64,000 bases of DNA from Methylobacterium pseudosasicola (GCF_900114535.1 NZ_FOTK01000001.1:62001-126000), one strand, 5' to 3'; positions 8,400 to 17,054 are shown, numbered from the stretch's first letter. Numbers and translations are program-made. Notes: generated by a model from the sequence alone, not told the origin.

Positions 8400-8739
8400 C
8401 GGACTCGCAGAAAAGATATAGCACTTGCTATAATGGGCTGTGCGGATGCGCAAGCCGTCTCGGACCGTCTCGAACACAGGCCGCACCGTTTTTCCGGCCT
8501 GCACGCCATTGTTGGGGGGCGCGCATGGCAGCGGCATGACGATCCCCACATCCTTCCGAAGGTCAAGATACGCGCGGACACAGCGAGCGGAATAACTTCC
8601 GCGCTTGCACCGAAACCTGACGTATCCTCAGGTAAAGGCCAAGAATTGCCATTCACCTGCCGTGTAATGATATTAGATTAGAATTATTATGATTTGATTT
8701 GCGGCGGTTTGCCTCTTTGAAACCTCTGCCAAGGGCGTT
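8400..8739. promoter_or_regulatory. Divergent control region between porin and ftr operon
   Basis: This 340-base gap must drive the porin on the minus strand and ftrABDC on the plus strand. It has a perfect dyad near the porin start and an AT-rich block at about 8665-8700 upstream of ftrA, the expected place for an iron-responsive promoter. I could not fit a clean Irr, RirA or Fur box by eye. An open frame crossing the gap looks like chance. Confidence 0.5.
8417..8432. promoter_or_regulatory. Palindrome in the porin promoter region
   Basis: TATAGC-ACTT-GCTATA is a perfect 6-bp dyad with a 4-base centre, 18 bases upstream of the porin ATG on the minus strand. One arm could serve as part of the -10 element, with TTGCGC about 16 bases upstream as a weak -35, so the dyad may be an operator overlapping the promoter. 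Confidence 0.4.
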
Positions 8740-9315
8740 ATGTGCCCAACCATGCGCGCATCGACTCTTCTCCCGATTCTCCGCGGCCTGGCTGCGTGTG
8801 CCCTTCTCGCGACGGCGGGGACCGTCTCGGCGAAAGAGGTGCCGATCGGTCCGCACGTGACCAAGAACGGCCTCGAAGTCGCTGCCGTGTACCTCCAGCC
8901 GATCGAGATGGACCCGCCCGGCATGATGCGCGACGCCGCGCAGTCGGACCTGCATCTCGAGACGGATATCCGGGCCGCCAAGGATAACCGGAACGGTTTT
9001 GCGGAAGGGGATTGGGTGCCCGCCCTCGAGATCCGCTTCGAGGCGGTGAAGCTCGACGGCGACAAGCCCACGGACCAGAAGGTCTCGGGCGAGCTGATGC
9101 CGATGGTCGCCAATGACGGCCCGCATTACGGCGACAACGTCAAGCTGTTCGGTCCCGGCCGCTACCGACTCAAGGTCACGGTCGCGCCCCCCGGCAAAAA
9201 CAGCCATTTCGGCCGCCACGTCGACAAGGAGACCGGGGTCGGCCCGTGGTTCGAGCCCTTCGACGTGACCCAGGACTTCACCTTCGCCGGAGTCGGCAAG
9301 AAGGGCGCCTACTGA
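8740..9315 (+). CDS. ftrA: Periplasmic iron transport protein FtrA (P19/Tp34 family)
   Basis: A 191-residue secreted protein with a signal peptide ending near VSAK. The mature part is a P19-type periplasmic iron/copper-binding protein (PF10634): VAAVYLQPIEMDPP, then DLHLETDIRA, then DGPHYGDNVKLFGPGRYRL, then PWFEPFDVTQDFTFAGVG. In Brucella, FtrA binds ferrous iron and copper and works with the FtrC permease. Here it opens a four-gene operon with ftrB, ftrD and ftrC. ATG 8740 has AAGGG just upstream; ATG 8752 is an alternative start. Control by iron is likely. Confidence 0.88.
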   Translation: MCPTMRASTLLPILRGLAACALLATAGTVSAKEVPIGPHVTKNGLEVAAVYLQPIEMDPPGMMRDAAQSDLHLETDIRAAKDNRNGFAEGDWVPALEIRFEAVKLDGDKPTDQKVSGELMPMVANDGPHYGDNVKLFGPGRYRLKVTVAPPGKNSHFGRHVDKETGVGPWFEPFDVTQDFTFAGVGKKGAY

Positions 9316-9330
9316 ACCGCAGGAACAGCC

Positions 9331-9678
9331 GTGTCACGCTCGTCGCGCCCTTTTCGTCTTGCCGCCGCCGCCCTCCTCGCAGCCTCCTGGGGGGCAGCGT
9401 CCGCGCGCGCGGACGACATGCCGGTGATCAAGGTCGAGATGCGGGACGGCGTGATCCTGCCGGCGACCATCGAGGTGCCGGCCAACACGCGGTTCAAGCT
9501 GGAAATCTCGAATACCGGCCAGTCGCCGGTGGAGTTCGAGAGCACGGAACTCAAGCGCGAGAAGGCGCTGGCCGGGGGTTCCACCTCGGCGATCGTGTTC
9601 CGGACCCTCGATCCCGGCACCTACCAGGTGTTCGACGATTTCCATCCCGAGGCGAAGGCCACCCTGGTGGCCAAATGA
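9331..9678 (+). CDS. ftrB: Periplasmic cupredoxin-like protein FtrB
   Basis: A 115-residue secreted protein with a GTG start 15 bases after ftrA. It has a signal peptide (FRLAAAALLAASWGAASARA) and a single cupredoxin fold: DGVILPATIEVPANTRFKLE, then EFESTELKREKAL, then LDPGTYQVFDDFHPEAKATL. In Ftr-type systems this protein is thought to oxidise ferrous iron or pass electrons before permease entry. The type 1 copper ligand set is not obvious, as there is no Cys and only a C-terminal His near DDFH, so it may be a non-blue member. It belongs to the ftr operon. Confidence 0.83.
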   Translation: MSRSSRPFRLAAAALLAASWGAASARADDMPVIKVEMRDGVILPATIEVPANTRFKLEISNTGQSPVEFESTELKREKALAGGSTSAIVFRTLDPGTYQVFDDFHPEAKATLVAK

Positions 9679-9691
9679 GCGCATCCTGACG

Positions 9692-11107
9692 GTGGCGGCC
9701 CCAGCCCTCCTCGCCGACGCGCCTTCGCGCCGGGACCTGATCGACGAGCGGCTCGCCCGCTTCGGCGACTGGCTGCGGCTGCATGGCTGGATGATCCGCG
9801 CCGTGCAGTGGGTGATCGTCGGGGTCTACGGCGTGCTGGTGATCGTGCCGGCGCTGCTGCCGCTGCCCGACAACACCGCCCATATCTGGACCAACCTGAC
9901 GCTCGCCGCGCAATTCGCGTTCTGGGGCATCTGGTGGCCGTTCGTGCTCCTGAGCATGGTGCTGGTCGGCCGGGCCTGGTGCGGGGTCCTCTGCCCCGAG
10001 GGGGCGCTCAGCGAGTTCGCCAGCCGGTGGAGCCGGGGCTATGCCGTGCCGCGCTGGATCACCTGGCAGGGTTGGCCGTTCCTGGCGTTTGCCGGCACCA
10101 CCGTCTACGGGCAGTTGACCAGCGTCTACGGCTATCCGAAGCCGGTACTCGCGGTGCTCGGCGGCTCGACGGTCGCGGCGATCATCGTCGGCATGCTCTA
10201 CGGGCGCAACAAGCGGGTCTGGTGCCGCTATCTCTGCCCGGTCAACGGCGTGTTCGCGGTGCTCTCGAAGCTTGCGCCGATCAGCTTCCAGGTCGACCGT
10301 GCCGCCTGGGCCGCCTCGCCCAAGCCCGTGCGGGGCACCGAGGCTTTCAATTGCGCGCCCCTGGTGCCGGTGAAGGCGATGCGCGGCGCCGGCTCCTGCC
10401 ACATGTGCGGGCGTTGCAGTGGCCATCGCGGCGCCGTGCGCCTCGCCCTGCGCGCGCCCAACCACGAGATCGTCCACGTCGCCGGCCAGGAGCCGAGCCT
10501 GGAACAGACCGTGCTGATCCTGTTCGGCATGCTGGCCCTGGCGGTGGGCGCGTTCCAGTGGTCGTCGAGCCCCTGGTTCGTCGAGGCCAAGCAAGGGCTC
10601 GCCACTTGGCTGATCGAGCGCGGGATCACCTGGCCGCTGGAAATGTCGGCGCCCTGGTTCATCCTGACGAACTATCCCGACCGCAGCGACGTGATGACCC
10701 TGCTCGACGGCGGGTTGCTGCTGGCCTACATCGGCGCCGCGACCGTGATCCTCGGGCTCGCCCTGTCGGGGATCGTGGCGCTGGCGACCCTGGCGCTCGG
10801 CGGCTGGTCGCTGCGGCGCTTCCATCACCTCACGCAGACGCTGATCCCGGTGGCGGGCTGCGGCGTCTTCCTGGGCCTCTCGGCGCTGACCGTCACGTTC
10901 CTGCGCGGCGACGGCATCGTTATCCCGTATGTGTCGGAGATCCGCGCCGCCATGCTGATCGGCTCCGGCCTATGGAGCGTGTGGCTCGCCTGGCGGGTCG
11001 CCGGCCTCGCGGCGGGCGGCCTCCAGCGGGCTGCGGCGACCGCCTGCATCGCATCCGCGGTGACCCTCTCGGTCGCCAACTGGGTGCTCCTGTTCTGGGT
11101 CTGGTAG
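9692..11107 (+). CDS. ftrD: Membrane polyferredoxin FtrD (NapH-like 4Fe-4S protein)
   Basis: A 471-residue integral membrane protein with a GTG start 13 bases after ftrB. It has several transmembrane segments and three cysteine clusters: CGVLCPEGALSEF at about residue 94, CRYLCPVNGVF at about 177, and CHMCGRC near 236. The paired CxxxCP motifs are typical of NapH/RdxA-like electron-transfer proteins. In the Brucella FtrABCD system this subunit is proposed to supply or remove electrons during ferrous iron uptake. The gene lies between ftrB and the permease gene, so the order is A-B-D-C. Confidence 0.87.
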   Translation: MAAPALLADAPSRRDLIDERLARFGDWLRLHGWMIRAVQWVIVGVYGVLVIVPALLPLPDNTAHIWTNLTLAAQFAFWGIWWPFVLLSMVLVGRAWCGVLCPEGALSEFASRWSRGYAVPRWITWQGWPFLAFAGTTVYGQLTSVYGYPKPVLAVLGGSTVAAIIVGMLYGRNKRVWCRYLCPVNGVFAVLSKLAPISFQVDRAAWAASPKPVRGTEAFNCAPLVPVKAMRGAGSCHMCGRCSGHRGAVRLALRAPNHEIVHVAGQEPSLEQTVLILFGMLALAVGAFQWSSSPWFVEAKQGLATWLIERGITWPLEMSAPWFILTNYPDRSDVMTLLDGGLLLAYIGAATVILGLALSGIVALATLALGGWSLRRFHHLTQTLIPVAGCGVFLGLSALTVTFLRGDGIVIPYVSEIRAAMLIGSGLWSVWLAWRVAGLAAGGLQRAAATACIASAVTLSVANWVLLFWVW

Positions 11108-11137
11108 CGCGGTCCGCGTTCAACTGAGGAGAACGCC

Positions 11138-11962
11138 ATGATTGGCGCCTTCATCATCGCCTTCCGCGAAGTCATTGAGGCGGGCCTGATCATCTCGATC
11201 GTGCTCGCGGCCACGCGCGGCATCCCGGGCCGGATGCGCTGGGTGCTGCTCGGCGTGGCCGGCGGTCTCGTCGGGGCCGGCCTCGTGGCGCTGTTCGCCG
11301 AAACAATCTCCGACGCCTTCGAGGGCAGCGGGCAGGACATCCTGAACGCCGCGGTGCTGATCGTCGCGGTGCTGCTGCTGATCTGGCACAACACCTGGAT
11401 GAGCAAGCACGGCAAGGAGCTCGCGGGCGAATTGCGGGCGGCCGGCGAGGCGGTGCGCTCGGGCGAGCGCGAGGCGGCCGCGCTCTCGATCGTCGTCGGC
11501 GCCGCGATCCTGCGCGAGGGCGCCGAGCTGGTGCTGTTCCTCTACGGCCTCGTGGCCTCGGGCACGTCGGGCGCGGATATCCAGTTCGGCGCCTTCGCGG
11601 GCATCGGCGCGGGCATCCTCCTCTCGGCCGTGACCTATTTCGGCCTCGCCTCGATCCCGAGCCGCTACGTGTTCTCGATCACCAGCGCGCTGATCATCTT
11701 CCTCGCCGCGGGGCTGGCTTCGCAGGCCGCGCAGTTCCTGGCCAATGCCGGTGTGGTGGATGTGCTCGGCCAGACCCTGTGGAACAGCTCCGGGGTGATC
11801 GCGGAAAATTCCTGGCCGGGCCGGGTGCTGCACGCGCTCGTCGGCTACACCGACCGGCCCACCGCCCTGCAAGGGCTGGTCTATGTCGGCACCATCGCCG
11901 TGATGGTCGGGTTGATGCAGTGGAGCGCCGCCGACAAGCGCCGGTCGGTGCGCACGGCTTAA
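11138..11962 (+). CDS. ftrC: FTR1 family iron permease FtrC (EfeU-like)
   Basis: A 274-residue inner-membrane permease with about seven transmembrane segments. Both iron-binding REXXE motifs are present: REVIE at residues 10-14 and REGAE at about 126-130. This is the FTR1/EfeU family, which moves iron across the membrane after redox processing. A good GGAG lies before ATG 11138. It is the last gene of the ftr operon and is followed at once by a palindromic repeat that may end the transcript, convergent with the sulfurtransferase gene. Confidence 0.93.
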   Translation: MIGAFIIAFREVIEAGLIISIVLAATRGIPGRMRWVLLGVAGGLVGAGLVALFAETISDAFEGSGQDILNAAVLIVAVLLLIWHNTWMSKHGKELAGELRAAGEAVRSGEREAAALSIVVGAAILREGAELVLFLYGLVASGTSGADIQFGAFAGIGAGILLSAVTYFGLASIPSRYVFSITSALIIFLAAGLASQAAQFLANAGVVDVLGQTLWNSSGVIAENSWPGRVLHALVGYTDRPTALQGLVYVGTIAVMVGLMQWSAADKRRSVRTA

Positions 11963-11970
11963 GTCAGGGG

Positions 11971-12068
11971 TTTGCAAAGGGCCGTGCCCTTTGGCGGGTC
12001 GTCAGGGCAGAGCCCTGATGATGGACCAGGGCTCTGCCCTGGACCCGCAAAAGGTCTCGACCTTTTGA
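11971..12068. repeat. Multi-hairpin intergenic repeat, family A copy 1
   Basis: Four small dyads follow one another: AAAGGGCcgtGCCCTTT, CAGGGCAGAGCCCTG, CCAGGGCTCTGCCCTGG and AAAAGGTCtcGACCTTTT. Related modules occur at 49388-49487 and 62690-62735, each time just after a gene. Here it fills the gap between the convergent ftrC and sseA genes and could end both transcripts. Confidence 0.85.
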
Positions 12069-12076
12069 AACCGCGA

Positions 12077-12922
12077 TTAGGCGCCTGTCGCAACCGGGCG
12101 CGCCGTGTCCGCCCCCCATTCCGACCAAGACCCGTCGTAGAGGCCGCGGGCCGGCCGGCCCATGGTCTCCAGCGCCAGGGTGATGATCGCCGCGGTCACG
12201 CCGGAACCGCAGGTGGTCACGACCGGTCGGTCGGCATCGATGCCGGCCTCCGCGAACAGCGTCTCCAGTTCCTCCGGGCTCTTCAGGCGGCCGTCGCGCT
12301 GGAGGGACGCGTAGTGTAGGTTGTGCGCCCCGGGCATGTGGCCCGGGCGGACGCCGGGCCGCGGCTCCGGCTCCTCGCCGCGGAAGCGGGTGGCCGAGCG
12401 GGCATCGACCACCTGGGCCGAGCCGGTCTCCAGGGCCCGGGCGACGTCGTTGGCGTCCGCCACGGCGCCGTGGTCGAGCCGGGCGGTGAAGTGGCGCCGC
12501 TCGCGGGGCGCCGGGTCGCCGTCCTCGGTGGGGTAGCCGGCCGCGATCCAGGCGGGCAGGCCACCATCGAGCACCAGCGCGTCCCGCACCCCGAAGGTCT
12601 TGAGCATCCACCAGACCCGCGGGGCCGAGAACAGGCCCTGGCCGTCATAGACGACGATCTGCGTGCCGTCGCCGATGCCCAACGCCCGCATCCGCGAGGC
12701 GAACACGTCGGAGCGCGGCAGCATGTGCGGCAGGCTCGATTCGGTGTCGCTCATGGCGTCGAGGTCGAAGCGCAAGGCCCCGGGGATATGGGCGGCCTTG
12801 AACTCGGCCGCGGCGTCGCGGCCGGCGGCCGGTAGGTACCACGAGGCGTCGAGCACCACGATGTCCGGGGCCTCAAGGCGGTCGTGCAGCCATTCGGGGG
12901 TCACGAGGGGCGGGTGGGCCAT
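12077..12922 (-). CDS. sseA: 3-mercaptopyruvate sulfurtransferase (tandem rhodanese)
   Basis: A 281-residue protein of two rhodanese domains. The N-terminal domain (LVTPEWLHDRLEAPDIVVLD) is non-catalytic. The C-terminal domain holds the active-site loop CGSGVTAA, which matches the CGSGVTA signature of mercaptopyruvate sulfurtransferases rather than thiosulfate rhodaneses. It moves sulfur from 3-mercaptopyruvate to thiols or cyanide in the cytoplasm. I start at ATG 12922 (MAHPPLVTPEWL), since the extra upstream residues are not domain sequence. It is convergent with ftrC. Confidence 0.92.
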   Translation of the reverse strand: MAHPPLVTPEWLHDRLEAPDIVVLDASWYLPAAGRDAAAEFKAAHIPGALRFDLDAMSDTESSLPHMLPRSDVFASRMRALGIGDGTQIVVYDGQGLFSAPRVWWMLKTFGVRDALVLDGGLPAWIAAGYPTEDGDPAPRERRHFTARLDHGAVADANDVARALETGSAQVVDARSATRFRGEEPEPRPGVRPGHMPGAHNLHYASLQRDGRLKSPEELETLFAEAGIDADRPVVTTCGSGVTAAIITLALETMGRPARGLYDGSWSEWGADTARPVATGA

Positions 12923-13116
12923 AATCCGCAATCCGGCTCTGTTCGCGCGAGCCCCTACCAAACCACAGGCCGGCCCCGGTTGCGACCCTGAGACTTCGCG
13001 GTCGGGCGGTTTCGTCAGGACCCGAGGCGCGTGGCCGAAGAGCCGCGGATTTGCGGCGAGCTACGCACCCGGCACCGTGGTCCGATGCAGCGAATGCACG
13101 CTGGTCTTGTTTTCAA

Positions 13117-13140
13117 TCGTTGTAACCCCAGTTACGACGA
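13117..13140. promoter_or_regulatory. Near-perfect dyad upstream of the GcrA-like gene
   Basis: TCGTTGTAAC-CCCA-GTTACGACGA has 10-base arms with one mismatch. It lies in the 366-base gap between sseA and the GcrA-like gene, about 190 bases before the chosen start. The rest of the gap has open frames but nothing that resembles a protein. The dyad is a candidate operator. Confidence 0.4.
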
Positions 13141-13327
13141 TACGATGACGCTTACCGTGCCGGCCGTCGAGGCGGGCTCGGGCGGGTCGCCCCGGATGCC
13201 GCTCCGCGAGACGCAAGTCCCGGAGACGCGAGACGGGGCCGCCGCTCGATGGACGAGCGTTCAATCCTCCCTCTCTGCCGGGCGCCTCTGCCGACCGCGC
13301 AGTCTGCTTATTGAGCCGATCACCGCC

Positions 13328-13561
13328 ATGAATCAACTCGTCCGCATGTCTCAGATCGGCGATGCCGAGGGCGTCCAGGAGCCGTCAGAGGACCTGCGCG
13401 TGCCGTTCGCGCAGTCCGGGGCCTTCGTGTGCAAGTACATCATCGGCGAGCCGAACGACCGCGCGGTCTGTTGCGGCGCGCCGGTCTCCGACGGCAAGAG
13501 CTGGTGCGCGTTCCACCGCCGCATCGTGTTCGAGCCGACCCGTCCCGGCCGCATCCGCTGA
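13328..13561 (+). CDS. Short GcrA C-terminal-like protein
   Basis: From ATG 13328 (MNQLVRMSQIGDAEG) this is a 77-residue protein. Its second half, CKYIIGEPNDRAVCCGAPVS followed by CAFHRRIVFEP, resembles the C-terminal sigma70-binding domain of GcrA, with its CKwPIGdP and CeyH motifs. Full GcrA also has an N-terminal DNA-binding helix-turn-helix, which is missing here. The frame extends further upstream, but that sequence is not protein-like. It might modulate RNA polymerase without binding DNA, or be a degenerate paralogue. It ends 3 bases before the convergent tadC. Confidence 0.72.
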   Translation: MNQLVRMSQIGDAEGVQEPSEDLRVPFAQSGAFVCKYIIGEPNDRAVCCGAPVSDGKSWCAFHRRIVFEPTRPGRIR

Positions 13562-13564
13562 GCC

Positions 13565-14542
13565 TCACTGCGTCCGCATGATCTGGATGACCGCCGGCGT
13601 GATGATGACGACGAACAGCACGGGCAGGAAGAACAGGATCATCGGCACGGTCAGCTTGGGCGGCAGGCTCGCGGCCTTCTTCTCGGCCTCGGTCATGCGC
13701 TGGTCGCGGCTCTCCTGGCTCAGCACCCGGAGCGCCTGACCGACCGGCGTGCCGTAGCGCTCGGCCTGGATCAGCGCGGTCGCCACCGCTTTCACCGGTT
13801 CCAGCCCGGTCCGGATCGACAGGTTCTCGTAGGCCTGCCGCCGGTCGGGCAGGAACGACATCTCCGCCGTCATCAGGGCGAGTTCCTCGGCCAGCACCAC
13901 CGAGGAGGCGGCGATCTCCGTGCTGACCTTCCGGAACGCGTGCTCGATCGCCATGCCGGATTCGACGCAGATCAGCGTCAGGTCAAGGGCGTCCGGCCAA
14001 GCCCTGCGGATCTCGGCCTGCCGCTTCTTGGCGCCATTGACCAGGAACAGCTCCGGCGCCTTGATGCCTCCATAGGCCGCGCCGATCACCATCCCGATCC
14101 GCACCAAGTAGGAGGCGTCGATCGCCTCCAGCACGAACAGGTAGAAGACTGCCGCGATCACCGAGGACACCGGGACGACGAGGCGGAAGAAGAGGAACGT
14201 GGTCTCCGCGCCCTGGCCGCGATAGCCCGCCATCATCAGCTTGCGCTTGGCCGTGTCGGTGCCGAGCCAGCGGTTCAGCTGGTACCGGTCGACGATGGAT
14301 TTCATGTAGGCCTTGGGCGCCACCCGCAGCGCCGCCCGCTCGTTGGGCCGCCGGTCCGCCTGGCGCTCCCGCCGCCGGATCTGTTCGCGCTCGTCGCTGA
14401 CGAGCTTCATCCGCTTGCCGAGCTTGTCCGTCTCGAAGAAGGGCTGTGCCACCGCGAAAGCGGTCGCGGCCGCCGCGATGGCGGTCAGCAGCATGCCCAT
14501 GAACCGGGGATCGAACAGCTTCTCCGCGATGGCGTCGATCAT
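13565..14542 (-). CDS. tadC: Type II secretion F family protein TadC (Flp pilus assembly)
   Basis: TadC is one of two inner-membrane platform proteins of the Flp/Tad pilus machine. From ATG 14542 (MIDAIAEKLFDPRF) the product is 325 residues. It has an N-terminal membrane helix and the T2SSF domain with RRAWPDALDLTLICVESGMA, typical of TadC, and C-terminal helices ending LFVVIITPAVIQIMRTQ. The frame runs upstream into tadB but has no better start. It is the last gene of the cpaB-tadC cluster, 26 bases after tadB. Confidence 0.93.
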   Translation of the reverse strand: MIDAIAEKLFDPRFMGMLLTAIAAAATAFAVAQPFFETDKLGKRMKLVSDEREQIRRRERQADRRPNERAALRVAPKAYMKSIVDRYQLNRWLGTDTAKRKLMMAGYRGQGAETTFLFFRLVVPVSSVIAAVFYLFVLEAIDASYLVRIGMVIGAAYGGIKAPELFLVNGAKKRQAEIRRAWPDALDLTLICVESGMAIEHAFRKVSTEIAASSVVLAEELALMTAEMSFLPDRRQAYENLSIRTGLEPVKAVATALIQAERYGTPVGQALRVLSQESRDQRMTEAEKKAASLPPKLTVPMILFFLPVLFVVIITPAVIQIMRTQ

Positions 14543-14568
14543 GGAAAGAAATCCGAATCCGGTCAGGC

Positions 14569-15546
14569 TCAGAAGTCGAAGGCAATCATCTTCTTGATGG
14601 TGAGGACGCCGAGCGACATCCAGATCGCCGCCCCGACGAGGGCGATCTTGCCGATATCCGTCGTCCAGAGCAGCGAGATGTAGTCCGGGCTGGTCAGCGT
14701 GGTGATGCCGGCCACGCCGAAGGGTAGGCACGCGATGATCGAGGCCGAAGCCTTGGCCTCCATGCTCATCGCCTGGACTTTGCCGCGCATCTTGGCCCGG
14801 TCGCGCAGCACCACCGAGAGGTTGTTCAGCGCCTCCGACAGGTTGCCGCCCGATTGCTGCTGGATGTTGATCACGATCGCGAAGAAATTCACCTCGGCGG
14901 TCGGCACCCGCTCGAACAGGCGCGAGACCGCCTCGCCGAGCGAGAGCCCCAGGGCCTGGGTCTCGACCACCGTCCTGAACTCGGACCGCACCGGTTCCTC
15001 GGCCTCGCGCGAGACCATGCGGAAGCAGTCGCCCACCGGGATGCCGGTGCGGATGCCGCGCACCACCACGTCGACGGCGTTGGGCAATTCCTTGTTGAAC
15101 CGGGCGATGCGCCGGAGCCGCAAGCGGCGCAGCATCCAGGCCGGCAGGCCGAAGCCGCCCGCGAAGGCGGCGCCGGCCGCAGCCACCGGGCTGTCGGTGA
15201 TCATGAACAGCATCAGGCCGAGGACGGTGCCGCAGATGGCCGACACCGTGTAGTAGGTCCGCGGCGTCCAGCTCAGGCCGGCGCGGGCGAGCTTCAGGTC
15301 CAAGGTCGCTTTGTTGGCGTTCTTCGCCTTCGCCTCGATCTCGCTCAGCGTCTTGGCGACCTGCTCGCGCCGGTTGACCGCGACGCCGCGCACCGCCGCC
15401 CCGGAGGCCGAGACGCCGATCGATTTCAGGCGCTTGCTCGCCCGCCGCTGGCCGTCGAGCAGCGGCAGCACCGCCACGTAGGCGACGGCCGCCACGGCAA
15501 TGCCGATCAGGCCGGCGGCGATCGGCAGCTGGGACGAATCCGCCAT
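14569..15546 (-). CDS. tadB: Type II secretion F family protein TadB (Flp pilus assembly)
   Basis: TadB is the partner platform protein of TadC. The product from ATG 15546 (MADSSQLPIAAGLIG) has 325 residues with an N-terminal membrane helix, two more helices at about residues 100-140, and the T2SSF domain (FNKELPNAVDVVVRGIRTGI, then QQQSGGNLSEALNNLSVVLR). The stop of tadA and this start are 2 bases apart, so translation is likely coupled. TadB and TadC are the same length but are clearly different sequences, as is normal for Tad systems. Confidence 0.94.
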   Translation of the reverse strand: MADSSQLPIAAGLIGIAVAAVAYVAVLPLLDGQRRASKRLKSIGVSASGAAVRGVAVNRREQVAKTLSEIEAKAKNANKATLDLKLARAGLSWTPRTYYTVSAICGTVLGLMLFMITDSPVAAAGAAFAGGFGLPAWMLRRLRLRRIARFNKELPNAVDVVVRGIRTGIPVGDCFRMVSREAEEPVRSEFRTVVETQALGLSLGEAVSRLFERVPTAEVNFFAIVINIQQQSGGNLSEALNNLSVVLRDRAKMRGKVQAMSMEAKASASIIACLPFGVAGITTLTSPDYISLLWTTDIGKIALVGAAIWMSLGVLTIKKMIAFDF

Positions 15547-15548
15547 GG

Positions 15549-17000
15549 TCACGCCCCGTCGACGACTTCGGCGGCGTCGAGAGCCTCGCCGAGCCGGCGA
15601 TCCAGGCCGTAATAGCGGGCGCGCTCCCAGAATTTCGGCCGGCCGATGCCGGTCGACCGGTGACGCCCGATCAGCTTGCCGTTCGCGTCCTCGCCGACGA
15701 TGTCGTAGAGGAACACGTCCTGCGTGGTGATCACGTCGCCCTCCATGCCCAGCACCTCGGTGATGTGGGTGATACGCCGGGAGCCGTCGCGCAGGCGCAT
15801 GGCCTGGATCACCACGTCGATCGAGCCGCAGATCATCTCGCGCAGGGTCTTGGACGGCAGCGTGAAGCCGCCCATCGAGATCATCGACTCGATGCGCGAC
15901 AGGCATTCGCGCGGGCTGTTGGCGTGGAGCGTGCCCATCGATCCGTCGTGGCCGGTGTTCATGGCCTGGAGCAGGTCGAACGCCTCGGGTCCGCGGACCT
16001 CGCCGACGATGATCCGCTCGGGCCGCATGCGCAGGCAATTCTTGACGAGGTCGCGCATGGTGACCTGGCCCTGGCCCTCCATGTTCGGGGGCCGCGTCTC
16101 CAGGCGCACCACGTGCGGCTGCTGGAGTTGCAGCTCGGCCGCGTCCTCGCAGGTGATGACCCGCTCGTCGTGCTCGATGAAGGCGGTCAGGCAGTTCAGC
16201 AGCGTGGTCTTGCCCGAGCCGGTGCCGCCCGAGATGACGACGTTGCAGCGCGACTGGCCGATGATCTTCAGGACCTCGGCGCCCTCCGGGGAGATCGCCC
16301 CGAAGCGCACCAGCTGCTCCAGGGTGAGCTTGTCCTTCTTGAACTTGCGGATCGTGAGCGCCGGCCCGTCGATCGCCAGCGGCGGCGCGATGACGTTGAC
16401 GCGGGAGCCGTCCGGCAGGCGCGCGTCACAGATCGGCGAGGCGTCGTCCACGCGCCGCCCGACTTGGCTGACGATGCGCTGGCAGATGTTCATCAGCTGC
16501 TGGTTGTCGCGGAACCGGACATTGGTCAGCTGGATCTTACCGCTGACCTCGATGAAGGTCCGGTTGGCGCCGTTGACCATGATGTCGGCGATGTCGTCGC
16601 GGGCGAGCAGCGGCTCCAGCGGGCCGTAGCCGAGCACGTCGTTGCAGATGTCGTCGAGCAGCTCCTCCTGCTCGGCGATCGACAGGACGATGTTCTTGAG
16701 CCCGATGATCTCCGTGACGATGTCGCGGATCTCCTCCCGGGCGGTCTCGGCGTCGAGGCGCGAGAGCTGCGTGAGGTCGATCGCCTCGATCAGGGCGCCG
16801 AAGATCAGGCTCTTGGTGCGGTAATAATCCTCGGAGCGCAGGTTCTCGACCACCACCGGGGCGGCCGGGGGCGGTGGCGCCGGCTTGGGCGCCGGGGCGG
16901 CGTCGCGCAGCACCGGGGCGGCCGGTGCCGCGGCCCGCATCTGCGGGACCGGTGCGGGCGCCGTCGGGGCGGCTCCTCCGGATTGTCGCCTACCGAACAT
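15549..17000 (-). CDS. cpaF: Flp pilus assembly ATPase TadA/CpaF
   Basis: The secretion ATPase that powers Flp pilus assembly. The 483-residue product has an N-terminal proline/alanine-rich linker, the CpaF N-domain (GYGPLEPLLARDDIADIMVN) and the ATPase core. The Walker A motif GGTGSGKTTLLN is at about residue 258; it is followed by an Asp box-like CEDAAEL, MEGQGQVTMRDLVKNCLRMR and IIVGEVRGPEAFDLLQAMNT. It acts as a cytoplasmic hexamer at the TadB/C platform. The ATG at 17000 gives the usual length. Confidence 0.96.
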   Translation of the reverse strand: MFGRRQSGGAAPTAPAPVPQMRAAAPAAPVLRDAAPAPKPAPPPPAAPVVVENLRSEDYYRTKSLIFGALIEAIDLTQLSRLDAETAREEIRDIVTEIIGLKNIVLSIAEQEELLDDICNDVLGYGPLEPLLARDDIADIMVNGANRTFIEVSGKIQLTNVRFRDNQQLMNICQRIVSQVGRRVDDASPICDARLPDGSRVNVIAPPLAIDGPALTIRKFKKDKLTLEQLVRFGAISPEGAEVLKIIGQSRCNVVISGGTGSGKTTLLNCLTAFIEHDERVITCEDAAELQLQQPHVVRLETRPPNMEGQGQVTMRDLVKNCLRMRPERIIVGEVRGPEAFDLLQAMNTGHDGSMGTLHANSPRECLSRIESMISMGGFTLPSKTLREMICGSIDVVIQAMRLRDGSRRITHITEVLGMEGDVITTQDVFLYDIVGEDANGKLIGRHRSTGIGRPKFWERARYYGLDRRLGEALDAAEVVDGA

Positions 17001-17054
17001 GGGTCAGATCCATGGCGCTCGCGTCAGGCATCGTCCCGGCGAAGATCTTGCGCA

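Noticed and set aside
6588..8681. A 697-residue plus-strand frame opposite the porin
   Set aside because: It has the composition of an antisense shadow, with no signal peptide or family, and the porin is clear on the other strand.
8660..8700. An Irr, RirA or Fur box upstream of ftrA
   Set aside because: The AT-rich block is suggestive but I could not fit a consensus without several mismatches.
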